Below, piece by piece: positions 54,205 to 64,000 of a stretch of DNA of 64,000 nucleotides (position 1 is the stretch's first letter; the number at the start of each line of letters is the position of its first letter). This DNA comes from Norana najaformis (taxonomy: Eukaryota; Annelida; Clitellata; Crassiclitellata; Hormogastridae), in assembly GCA_964023275.1 (NCBI GenBank), contig OZ029917.1, positions 29,154,005-29,218,004 of the forward strand. Reading direction: 5' to 3'. The position numbers were made by a program, and so were the translations under genes. A model generated the notes under the pieces. The model saw only the letters and a list, made by a program, of their open reading frames with translations. It was not told the DNA's origin and ran no database searches.

Positions 54205-55240
54205 GTTTAAGACAGAAGGTATAGTGGAGTTCCTCAAGGCTCAGTTCTGGGACCCATTCTTTTCCTCCTCTATACTGCCAACATTCTAGACAAAATATCC
54301 AAGCACGGTCTGCATGGTCATCTCTATGCCGACGACTCACAAATCTATGGCTCCAGTTGCCCTCATGACACTGATGTCCAGCACCTAAGGACCATATCAG
54401 TGAGCTGTATTAATGACGTTGCTCACTGGATTAAATGTAATCGGCTCCAGCTCAATTCATCTAAGTCAGAATTTCTCTGGTGTTCATCCTCACATAAGGT
54501 GGACAAATTAGACAACAGCTCTTTCGTCACTGGTGAATGTGCTGTTGAGCCAGTGACTGAGGTTCATGAACTTGGCCTCCTACATGACAGAGAGCTCTCG
54601 ATGACATCACATATTACAGGACTTTTGAGGACCAGCTTTGACATCCTGAGACAGCTGAGGTCTGTCTCTCGGTCCCTCACAAAAGATGTAACTCACCTAC
54701 TTGTACAAAAGTCTGGTCCTAAGCCGAATCGACCACTGCAACGTTGCCTTCACTGGCTTGCCACAATGAAGAACCCTTCGGCTTCAGGCAGTCATCAACG
54801 CCGCTGCTCGTCTGGCCGCTCAGACTAGAAAGTCCAACCACATCACGCCCATGCTTCAGGACCAAATTCAGTGGCTAATGATCGATGAGAGCATAAAATT
54901 CAAACTTTGCCTTCTTGTGTACAAAAGTCTGAACAACTATGCTGTTGATGACCCCAACCGACTGCATAAAATCTGCCAATGTATTTGTACTGGCAAATAA
55001 GACTAGAACAGGTGATCGGGCCTTTCGGGTCTCTGGCCCGCGCACCTGGAACAGTCTTCTGGCATCCATTCAGGAATCTAAGCGTCAACCTCTTTAAAAA
55101 ACAGCTGAAATTCTATTTACTGCATAACTCTTAGTACTTGGGCTGACTTTTGACTTTGTAAAGCACCCTAGAAGTAGCCTGCTACTCATGATGCTATATA
55201 AATTGTCGTCATTACGTCATTACATTACACTACATGGAGA
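54205..55240 (+). mobile_element. LINE family E, RT (from motif B) to 3' end
   Basis: Reads [20 protein letters not shown] (motif B), [18 protein letters not shown] (motif C, YADD intact), [40 protein letters not shown], then after frame changes [20 protein letters not shown] and FKLCLLVYKSLNN. The 3' end GTAAAGCACCCTAGAAGTAG and TATATAAATTGTCGTCATTA. It is truncated upstream of motif B. Confidence 0.85.
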
Positions 55241-55375
55241 AAATTATCAGATACAGTCAAAATAGCCAATTTTAACCTAATCAGCTAATTCTAACCTACC
55301 AATGATTTCCCTTCAGGGTTAGCTGAAAGGACTGCTAAATAAAAAATTACAACAATGTTTAACTATTACTCTGTG

Positions 55376-55546
55376 TTCATTCACTCATTCATTTATTTAT
55401 TCAATCATTCACTCATTTACTTACTTATTCAATCATTTGGGGCACTTATACAGCACCCCATATCTATTATGAAACAAGTGATCCTGTTTTAAGCCAAGTC
55501 TAAATGTTCATTTATGTATGTATGTATGTCTACATACATACATAAA
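55376..55546. repeat. ATTC-type tetranucleotide repeat and a 36-bp palindrome
   Basis: TCATTCACTCATTCATTTAT-like tetranucleotides fill 55376-55438. At 55511-55546 TTTATGTATGTATGTA and its exact complement face each other across 4 bases. Confidence 0.8.
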
Positions 55547-55799
55547 ACTCCGCGCCTCAGATTTAGCTTACTGACATTGAGCACGTTATAAGCGCTTTAA
55601 ATAAAATATAAAATAAAAATAACATTTACTATGGTGCCTTTTAAGTACTTCACAAGAATTTGCACCAGCCTATATGATGCTGTAGTCATTAACAACAAAA
55701 AGTCAGCAACAAGCAAACGTATCCGTATATGTCCATCCTCATTTCTGAAGGTCGGAGACCAGAGTCATCGATATCAGCCTTCTCCATGCCGTCCTGTCC

Positions 55800-57545
55800 C
55801 GTGTGCTCCCGATGCATTCCGCTTCTGATAGTCCAGTTCATTCTTTGACGTCGTCCATACATCTTCGCCTCGGTCTTCCCCTTGGTCTTGATCCCTCTAC
55901 ATATCCCTGTAATAGGTGAGCAGAGAGTTTGTTTTCGCAGAGTAGGTGGCCGAAATATCTCAACTTCCTGCCCTTCACTACCTCCAGCAGTCTTTTCATT
56001 GGTCTCAGTTCTTCCAATATTGAGGCATTTGTTCTGTGTTCCCTCCAGCTGACCCGCAGTATCTTCCGATATGTTGTCATTTCAAAAGCTGATATTCTTT
56101 CTCTATCTACGGCCTTCAGAGTCCATGTCTCACAGCCATACAACGCCACCGACCACACCATCGTCTCCACCACCTCCTCTTCATGTTTCGGCCCATAGGT
56201 CGATCCTTCCAGATGTATGAAAGAGAACCCATAGCCATCCTCGCCATGCCGAGTCTTGATCTTATCTCTTTGCTGCCATCGCCAGTTTCATCTATTACTG
56301 CCCCCAGATATCAGAAGGACTCAACCTGCTCCAGCTGTATTCCATTACACAGGATGGAGACACTTGTCCTTGTTTTAGCGATGCTCATCACCTTTGTCTT
56401 TTTTGTATTTACCTCTAGTCCATATCTGCTTGACACGACATTGATCCTGTCCATCAGCTGCTGCAAAGAGCCAGCCGAGGTGGCGATGAGGACGATATCA
56501 TCCGCATATCTTAGGTTGTTCAACGTGCGTCCACTAACTGCAACTCCAATCCAACTGAGCTCATCTGCCGACTCCCTCATTACCACCTCAGAGTAGCAAT
56601 TGCAGAACAGCGGTGACACCAGACAACCCTGGCGCACTCTTTTACCAATCCTGAACCACTCCGTTAGTTCTTTTTCCACTCTAACCGCTGCTTGTTGACT
56701 ATTGTACAGACTCCTCGGTGCATCAACAGTCTGCATGTTCAAACCCATGGCTATCAGCACAGACCATAATTTCTCATGCTGTACAGAGTCGAAAGCCTTC
56801 TTATAGTCAATGAAAGCTATATACAGAGGCACTGATGATTCTCTTGCCTTCTCCATGATGATGCGTAAATTAAAAATCTGGTGTCTTGTGCCCACTCCTC
56901 TTCGGAATCCCATCTGTACGTCAGCCAATTCTTCATCCGCCCTCCCCTGCATCCTGTTGAGCAGCACTCTGAGTAGAAATTTGCTTGCGTGGCTAATTAG
57001 AGCGACTGTTCTGTATTCTTCGCACTTTTCCGTTCCCTTGACCTTCGGTATGGCAACAAATATTGACTTGGTCCAGTCCTCTGGCCATGTGCTAGTTTCC
57101 ATTATTTTATTACACAATCTACAGAATGTTGTCGCAATCGTATCGCTATCCAGCTTCCATAACTCCGTGGGAAGATCGTCTATTCCTGTAGATTTCCCTT
57201 TTGGCAGTCTTCTGATTGCGTCTCTAATCTCATCAACCAGTATGGGTGCAAATTCCTCATCTTCCTCCTTCTTTATTCGTTCCAGGTCCCTCTTGTCCAG
57301 ACCCAAGTCATCTTCCCTATACAGACTCTCCGTGTATTGTTTCCATCTCTTTTTTATGCTTTCTATATCAGTCAGCAGCCTTCCTTCTTCATCCTGAATG
57401 TTTCTATTTCATGATGTCTATTGTTGTCTCAATTTCTTAATCACCTCGTAAGCTCTCTTGGTGTCTCCCCTCTTCATGCCTTCCTCTATATCCTCGCATT
57501 GTTTCTCCAACCAGTTCTTCTTATCTTCCCGCATTTGTTTCTGAA
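55800..57545 (-). mobile_element. R-type LINE, nearly complete RT and C-terminal domain
   Basis: The minus frame 57306-56311 (331 codons) covers RT: IRRLPKGKSTGIDDLPTELW (motif 0/1), EEYRTVALISHASKFLLRVL, DVQMGFRRGVGTRHQIFNLR, VPLYIAFIDYKKAFDSVQHE (motif A), GCLVSPLFCNCYSE (motif B), LRYADDIVLIATS (motif C, YADD). Upstream, at 57418-57540, WLEKQCEDIEEGMKRGDTKR precedes it. Downstream, after breaks, YLGAVIDETGDGSKEIRSRL and then frame 56173-55838 with SVALYGCETWTLK, YRKILRVSW, LRYFGHLLC and RPRGRPRRRCMDDVK. Endonuclease missing (5' truncation near 57545). Two or three frame breaks only. Confidence 0.88.
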
Positions 57546-58999
57546 CAGAACATAAGCAAACAGTGATCAAATAATTATTAGAAGAGTTACCACTGGTGAG
57601 CTCAAGTAAACATGCAGAGCCAAACCAACAGATCCCATCCACAGCCAGACCCCAAACCATTGACCATGGGATGCAGGAGACCTTGGCATCATCCAAATAT
57701 GGGGGGCCCTATTCTGCATTCTACCTGTGAGGAGTTGGAACCCGGCGAGTCCAGCCAAAATAAATTGAGGCATTCATCACAGTATTATGTGTATTTAACT
57801 TCATTAATAATTAAATTATCATTTTCTCAAGTTCTATCTAAGACTGATGTCTTAAATAATATATTCTTTTTGTAACGTAGATGGAACTTTTCCTGCCTAG
57901 GTAGACAAAGGATAAGCATAATGCTAGAGTCTTAAGTCAGATTTTTCATACTTCCGGATTTTAATTTAATTAAATAGTGCATTCATTTCTGTTTAAACAG
58001 TATATCATTTATACTGTTGCAAGTTGTCTAGTGGCAGCAAAGTAATCCAGCGATAGTTAAAATGGCAATATATTTCCAAGCTATTTACAAGCAAAAATAA
58101 GACTTGTGTACACAGAAACACCCACAGTTGCCAAATGAACAGCAGAATCTAAGCAGGAGACGAGTTCAACAAAACCTCAACTTCAGACAGACAAGTTATC
58201 CAAGTCTAGGAGACAGCATTAACTTCAAAATGACAGGTCATGAGGCCGGTAACAACACGAAAAGACCAATGGGGTTGAACACTCAAAGACCAACAGGGTC
58301 GACAACCAAAAACTGGACTGACTTCACATCACACACATGCCTATTTAAAGGTTGGCGCTTACCACCAGACAACTGACACCTCCTCTACAATATCTGTTGC
58401 ACGTGGCACCCACAGGAAGCATTCTGGCATTCTCTGCAACACATGCCACTGCAACATACCCGCCCTCACCAGAAAATGAGACAACTGGTAAGCTTACCGA
58501 ACAAATTAAACAAAACTGACTAATACAAAACATATACAAGATCAACCTATATGTCAATGTACAACCATTTAAGAAAATGTAGCCTGTAATGTTCCATCTG
58601 TTTATCTAACAATGAAAGTACATTCGGGTAATGTTCAATTACCCAAATAAATCTGGAATGTCCAACCTGAAAACCAGTGCACAAACTATATACTGTAAAA
58701 CAGTTACCTATCCAAACTATCTACAAGAGAAGTAAATACCGTATGTCCATAAACAGAAATGACAAAGATGTTTCACGCAATGTCCAGTTCGCCGATTAAT
58801 CAATTTCATTAGAGAAAAACAAACACATGCACAATTATAAGCCAAAAAAATTCATGATAACAACAGCCAAATGTGCAACCTAACCGAGGTATGATAGAAA
58901 CAAGAAAAGAAGCTTACAAAAATTATTTTTCGAGATGATATCTTGATTTAAGAGTATACACACTATTTGATAACTGTTAATTATGAAAAGCATCTACAT
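57546..58999. other. Unassigned intergenic DNA
   Basis: No recognised protein. A stretch at 58088-58500 with TTTAAAGG near 58345 could be an LTR-like fragment on the minus strand, without partner. Confidence 0.3.
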
Positions 59000-59039
59000 T
59001 TGATTCACTACTCTTGCTGCATGCACAAGACCCAACAAA

Positions 59040-60560
59040 CCTACAAATGACAACAATCACTGCCATGTGCTGGCTAAACTGTGCCAATCGGACCAAGATT
59101 ATCATTGTTGTTCATGTAGAACCTTTCGAGCTTGGTGAGAACGTGCACCGATGCAAGATAGCAATGAGTGGCCATATTTTCTGTAGGAGAAGCTTTCTCT
59201 ATGTCAGATCAGCAAGATTCGTCATTTTCTGGACCACATAGTTGCCAAACTGATCCTTCATCGCCGTAAACAGGGCACTCTGCAGTCCACTGTTCATCAC
59301 GCATACTCACTCTTTCAGCTCGAGATAAATAGGACACAAATTTTGCGACAACATTGCTGGCAAACTTGTGCTGTGCAAGCACCAGGACGTGGCCATGCAT
59401 TACCTGTGCCGGCATCTGTTTTTGATCTTGCACCCCAACTCAAAGAACTTCTGGATGACGTAGCTGCCAAACACGTCCATTGTGAGGCTGTACTCAGACA
59501 TCAGAATCTTGCAGAAGATCATTGATTTCTCAATGACCATCACATGGTCCAGTATTTTCTGTATGAACGTCGTTCTCTGCGGTACTGCGACAATTCGTCT
59601 ACAGACTTTTTGTCTACGGCACTTCGTCTACAGACATTTGCCGTTATCTTTGTAATTTTATAAAAAATTAAAAACTGAAAGTGAAGTAAACTATGAAGAT
59701 GGCGAACGGAAGTTAACGAAATAGTGACATCGTATGTCATACGTTGAATTACTGAGTAAGGACAATTTTCAGTTTAAGAAATCGCCGAAAACATAATTTG
59801 ATAAACATTACACAAGGTTTCATGAAGCGGCCCCACTTTTATTGCACCACCCTGTATTTTTCACCGGAAATACATCTGTCCATGCATGTTATTCTACCAA
59901 AGAAATAACATTTACTGTTACAAATAAAGAAATAGTCCCGTAGACGAAAAGTCTGTAGACAAAACTGTAGATGTCATAGTGGGCGAAATGTCGGTCGGTG
60001 AAATGTCTGTAGACGAAGAAGTGTCGTACACGAAAAGTCTGTAGACGAATTGTCGTGATACCGTTCTCTGCTCGTCCCGAGAAAATTTGACAACATGATT
60101 TGTCAGGTTCTTGAGTTGTAGATCTGGAATTCGCTCTGTCCTGCTCCTTCCTCTAACCAACTGTCACTTATGGTAAACTGTTGTACAGTGAACAGAGATG
60201 CTCCAGAGATGGCACCACTGTTGCTGGTTCTAGTTGACAAACTGTGGAACCTGGAACCTGGTGTCTCTGAATGCAATCGACCTCCTGAGGAGAGAGTGTC
60301 CTTGAATAGGAGGTAGAGATTTAGACAGAGTTTTGGTTCCAGACTGTAAGATTCTCGTGGTTCCAGGTGACCTGTTGGCACCATAGAAATGACTGTAGTT
60401 GGCTGCCTTTGGTGGCTGCTGTCGTCGCTGTCCGAAATCCTGCAGTTGGTGATGCTGCTGTTGCTGCAGTTGAAGATCACCATTTCCAAAGATCCTCTGG
60501 CTGACAGAAGAGCTCACCGGTGTGAATTTGTCTCTCCAAGAACGTACAAAATTAACATTT
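59040..60560 (-). pseudogene. Pumilio (PUF-domain) pseudogene, repeats 2-6 deleted, split by a TIR element
   Basis: Right to left on the minus strand: a Q-rich pre-PUF region (DLQLQQQQHHQLQDFGQRRQ, FYGANRSPGTTRILQS), GRSRTERIPDLQLKNLTNHV and VKFSRDEQRT, then, after the insertion, FIQKILDHVMVIEKSMIFCK, LTMDVFGSYVIQKFFELG (PUF repeat 1). This is followed directly by HGHVLVLAQHKFASNVVAKF and VSYLSRAERV (repeat 7), then [17 protein letters not shown] (repeat 8 region) and FYMNNNDNLGPIG near the C-terminus. Human PUM proteins have eight repeats in this order. Stops, frameshifts, the missing repeats 2-6 and absence of visible introns point to a processed pseudogene. PUF proteins bind UGUA-type 3'UTR sites; this copy cannot. 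Confidence 0.88.
59572..60071. mobile_element. 482-bp TIR element (MITE) with perfect 9-bp TSD in the Pumilio pseudogene
   Basis: GTTCTCTGC at 59572-59580 and 60063-60071 flanks an element with about 60-bp inverted ends (GGTACTGCGACAATTCGTCT / GGTATCACGACAATTCGTCT, each followed by ACAGACTTTT-type sequence). GTCTACAGAC boxes repeat inside the ends. No frame encodes a transposase. A 9-bp TSD and long TIRs fit the Mutator superfamily best. Removing the element and one TSD copy restores the PUF reading frame across the site. Confidence 0.85.
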
Positions 60561-61160
60561 ACATACAAAGTACATTCCACAGGTCAAAGATCATCATTAA
60601 TAACCAATTTATATAAAGACAAGGCTTTAAAAACTGATCAGCCCATTGCAAATGAATTAACTGTTCACAGCACAGTATCAGATATGTTAACATCCTTATC
60701 AGCCTGTTCACAGAATAATTTAGCCAGAACATTATCATTAGTTAAATCACACAAACCAGAGGGTAAAGTATTCTGTGTTTGAGAATTATAATTATGAAAA
60801 CCCGGTTGTACACTATCTGGGTCATCTGATGCCTAGACCCTCTTAATTATGGCACAATCCTTTGGCATCTCACCAAATCGATATCATTCCTAATCAAAAT
60901 ATCTATCCCTGCAGGCAATTTATCATTCAGACAGCAGAGCATAGGGCCATTCCCAAAATCACTGGGAAGTATATGTGTAAGCTTCGGCATGTAACTGCAG
61001 ACTCGTTAGTTAGTGTGTTTTTCATCGGTTACGTTCAGTTTTCAGGTGTTTTAAGTTCTCTCTTTGGATATTCCATCTGCATTCTTGTCGCCATCTCCAT
61101 TGACTTTTGCGTCATCTGGATTGACTTTTACGGATTTTAAATCCAATTATTTGGGCAATG
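60561..61160. other. Unassigned; last part probably LINE C 5' leader
   Basis: 60862-61140 has short plus frames and a T-rich end just before the first LINE C coding sequence. No motif recognised. Confidence 0.3.
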
Positions 61161-63905
61161 TTTATGTCTCGGGCCACTCCTTTGATTGTTCATCCGACGC
61201 TTGCATACACCTCTACAGACCTGTGAGCCTGTAATCGCCTGACCCTGGCCGTTTCACGCTCGGTATGCAAGATCCTCTTCAATCTACACTTATGTCTACC
61301 GGCTCTAGCTCATCAGTCTTCTCCACCTCCTAATCCTCCTCGGACATCTACGGAGGCACATGGTGATGGTGGCCTCAAGTTTAGCATGCTCAATGCTCAA
61401 TGCACAATACCCAATGATGGGTAATAAGTTTTCACAGGTTGCTAACTCTATCTGTTTCATCAAGCCCTGGATCTCCTCATCGTAATGGAATCCTGGCATT
61501 CCTCTTCCTCGGATGTCGCTGTCTGTTGTGCTGTTCCTCCAGGCTACTGTTTGCTCGACGCTCCTCATCTGGTCAACCCTCAGTCTGATCCTCTTGCTCA
61601 GAACCACAGTGGTATCGTCGTTTACCATCGTAATCATCTCTCCATTAAGGCGATTCCTCTCTCTCTTCCTGTCTCCTCCTTTGAAGCCTTATGCCTCTCA
61701 TGTGCGTCGATTCGCGGACCAGTCACAGTGCTTGCCCTCTATCGTCCGGGCTCTGTGCCTCTCTCATCCACCTTCTTCTCCGAATTCTCTGTGCTCCTGG
61801 AGACCTTCACCACCTTCAACTCCCAGCTCATCATCACCAGCGACCTCAACATCCATCTCGAGAACCCCAATCTTCCAGAGTCCGTTTGCTTCAACGACCT
61901 TCTCTACCATTTCGGCTTCACCCAACATGTTGCCGAACCCACCCACGTATCGGGTGGCTGGCTTGACATCGTCATCACCCGTGACGACTGCAACATCTTG
62001 GACCTCACAATCGAACCGCTGGCTCTGTCTGATCAGTCTTTTCTCTTCAAGATCCTCTTCCTCTCTTCCTAGCCGTCTTACGCTCTTCGATCCGTGCGAG
62101 GCTGGAATAATCTGGATCCTGATCTCTTCCATGCTGGCCTGATCCATACTCCCCTGTGCGGTGACCTCTCATCCTTGGTCTCTTGTAATACAACTGATCT
62201 CTTCGATCTCTACAACTCCTCCATTTGCCTTCTCATCGATCGCCTTCTCCCGCTGCGTACGTTGCAGGCTTGTCGGAGGTCACTGGCCCTCTGGTTCGAT
62301 CGGTCCTGTGGAGCCTTGTGTCATAACGTCAGGTGTTTTGAGTGAAGATACCGTCAAACTCATGACCCAGCTGACCGTCTCGAGTGGCTTCATCACCTCC
62401 GCGCAATGCATGGGGAGTTCCGAGCCAAGGAGGCGACCTAATGGGAGTCGCTTATCGATCGAGAGAGGAGTAATCCGAGTCGACTTTGGTGCTCACTCCC
62501 TGCTGTCCTTGGTCGCTCCACCGCCTCCGGCTTTTCAGCTCAGCTTCAGTTCACCGCCATGAACTACCTTAACTGCAAGCAGGGGAAGATTGACTCTGTT
62601 CGTCAGTCTACTGAGGGTTCGTCGCCTCCTTCTTTCCCTCCCACGTCTTCCAGGCTCCATAGTTGGAGCCCTTTATCTCTGGATGATGTCTGTCAGCTAA
62701 TCCTGAACACACCAGCCAAGTCCTGCAAACTGGACACGCTTCCTCCATTCTTAATTAAGGAATTTATTTATGATCTTATTCCTTTTTTTCATTTATTGTG
62801 TAGTACTTCTTTGGGTGAGGCTAAATCTCACCCTCCCACAAACATGCAGTAGTTTTTCCCTCTTTGAAGCGCCAAGGCCTTGACCCTAGTACCCCCTCTA
62901 ATTACCATCCCATTTCTAACCTGTCCTTTCTCTCCAAGCTCCTTGAAAGATCCATCTCTTGTCAGCTATCGCACTACCTCAACATTAACTCTCTTATGCC
63001 CCTCCATTCAGTCTGGGTTCAGGAAATACCATTCCACTAAATCACTTATGACTTGCCTTCTTGCTGACGTTTTTCGGGCTATTGATTGCAAGCAGGTCAC
63101 CCTTCTGCCCCTTTTCGATGTAAGTGCTGCTTTCAATACCATTGATCATTCCATCCTATTGAAGCGTTTGGAGACTTTCTTTGGCATCACTGGTTCTGCC
63201 CTCAACTGGTTTCGGTCATTCCTATCAGACTTCAATCTGTCGTTTTTGAGCCCTCGCGGTCCCTCTGGTCTCCTGTCTTTTTTGGTCTCCTCCAGGGTTC
63301 CATCCTAGCTCCTCTCCTTTATATTTTATATACCTCAGGTCTAGCTCGGACCATCCTCCCACTGACTGTTGCCGTCCTTCAGTATGCAGATGACACCCAG
63401 GCTTATGTCCATCGTCCGGCGGAGGCGGCCCCTGCCCTTGTCCAGAGAATTCTCGACGCCACCTCTGTCCTTGACCTATGGATGTCCTTCAATCGCCTCT
63501 GTTTCAACTGTAACAAAACCCAGTTCGTCTGGCTTGGTGGCTGCTTGCGGCTCGCCAAGATCGATCTCTCCTCCTTATGCCAGAGATTTCCGGATATTTC
63601 CTTCTCTATTATGGTCTGGAATCTCGGGGTTGTGCTGGATCAGGAGCTTACCCTGTCTGCTCATGTTAACAGCGTCTCTCGCTCTTGTTTTTACCATCTT
63701 CATCAGCTCTGCACCATTCGCCGTACTCTTTCCTTTCATGTTATCTCCACTCTGGTCCATGCCCTCATTTGCACCAGGGTTGACTTTGGGAATGCCATCT
63801 TTACCGGCCTATTGCTTGCCAATACTGCTAAGCTGCAATCTGTGCTTAACTCTGCTGCTCATCTCATAGGGGCAATCCAAAATATGGCCACATCTCGTCT
63901 TATAC
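61161..63905 (+). mobile_element. LINE family C, long copy with endonuclease and RT, 3'-truncated
   Basis: Order: endonuclease start (FSMLNAQCTIPNDG), MESWHSSSSDVAVC (catalytic E), VLALYRPGSVPLSS, LIITSDLNIHLENP, GGWLDIVITRDDC, LALSDQSFLF in place of SDH (61485-62072). A linker follows (62100-62570), then RT fingers (LPPFLIKEFIYDLIPFFHLL), motif A (FDVSAAFNTIDHSILLKRL), a broken motif B, QYADDTQAYV (63381-63410) and the C-terminal domain to LQSVLNSAAHLIG at about 63870. At least four frame breaks. The C-terminal end and 3' tail are missing: the copy stops at about 63905 at unrelated sequence. Confidence 0.85.
61485..62072 (+). pseudogene. LINE C endonuclease domain
   Basis: The 195-codon frame covers most of the apurinic-endonuclease fold. 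The SDH triad histidine is replaced by Q (LSDQ) and GD in the GDLN motif by SD, so the enzyme is inactive even without the later frameshifts. Confidence 0.8.
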
Positions 63906-63943
63906 TCCTAGTGAAGTACACATTTGTGCACCTATTCAAATGA
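62880..63943 (+). pseudogene. LINE C reverse transcriptase, broken
   Basis: Frame 62880-63308 contains motif A as VSAAFNTIDHS; GVPQ-type motif B is lost at a frame change near 63290; motif C reads YADD near 63382. Frame 63482-63943 covers TQFVWLGGCLRLAKIDLSSL, LGVVLDQELTLSAHVNSVSR and FYHLHQLCTIRRTLSF. The last 13 codons (VKYTFVHLFK) come from unrelated flank. Confidence 0.8.
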
Positions 63944-64000
63944 AATTAGCAAATATTTTGTAACAGCATGATATACACACCAGACAAATATAAGCAGTCA

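Noticed and set aside
58088..58500. Solo LTR on the minus strand
   Set aside because: Composition and a TTTAAA box are suggestive, but I found no TG...CA ends with a flanking duplication and no second copy.
61513..62142. Serine/proline-rich 209-codon gene overlapping LINE C
   Set aside because: It is the +1 shadow of the endonuclease frame at 61485-62072.

Overview
This looks like one stretch of a repeat-rich animal genome, probably a marine invertebrate. It is not bacterial: coding exons are short and flanked by splice sites, intergenic DNA is A+T-rich, and almost all protein homology belongs to eukaryotic transposable elements (APE-type non-LTR retrotransposons, Ty3/gypsy, a Polinton/Maverick, hAT, piggyBac-like and TIR elements). 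No taxon can be fixed from the sequence alone.

One host gene is clear. Four plus-strand exons (2060-2222, 18156-18351, 32167-32378, 42271-42432) join in compatible phases. They encode the last WD40 blades and the C-terminus of a large WD-repeat protein, most like the NACHT/WD (NWD) type. The protein ends in a polybasic stretch followed by a CaaX-like tetrapeptide, CYIL. Its three introns (about 16, 14 and 10 kb) are packed with transposons. Upstream exons lie outside the window.

For reference I label the non-LTR (LINE) families by shared sequence. A, C, D and E are CR1/L2-like and end in ATTACAATTAC-type tails. B ends in TTAGA repeats. F, G and H are further CR1/L2-like families; G and H carry 2A-like peptides near their N-termini. 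'R' is an RTE/endonuclease-RT type group. Layout: 1-2059, R hairpin and LINE remnant; 2.2-5.6 kb, LINE A and Ty3/gypsy RT-RNase H; 5.6-10.4 kb, decayed Polinton (protein-primed DNA polymerase B and capsid-like remnants); 10.4-13.5 kb, LINE B, a 376-bp tandem duplication and LINE D; 14.7-16.2 kb, a TIR element containing a second TIR element; 19.3-23.5 kb, a near-full-length LINE D inside a LINE E; 23.5-26.5 kb, a complete non-autonomous LTR retrotransposon with TSD and a 52-bp minisatellite; 26.5-32.1 kb, LINE mosaic and gypsy gag-protease; 32.5-36.4 kb, LINE H split by a piggyBac-like element; 36.5-42.2 kb, R and LINE fragments.

Downstream of the host gene: 43.5-45.3 kb, second Polinton-type fragment; 45.7-47.9 kb, R and LINE pieces; 48-49.1 kb, hAT transposase remnant split by LINE A; 49.9-52.1 kb, LINE E with a solo LTR and a LINE C copy with an uninterrupted RT reading frame; 52.5-55.2 kb, tRNA-like SINE head, LINE G and LINE E; 55.8-57.5 kb, a long R-type RT; 59-60.6 kb, a Pumilio (PUF) pseudogene on the minus strand, split by a 482-bp TIR element with a perfect 9-bp target duplication; 61.2-63.9 kb, a long LINE C with endonuclease and RT. 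The insertions give a readable relative chronology, and several target-site duplications can be read exactly.
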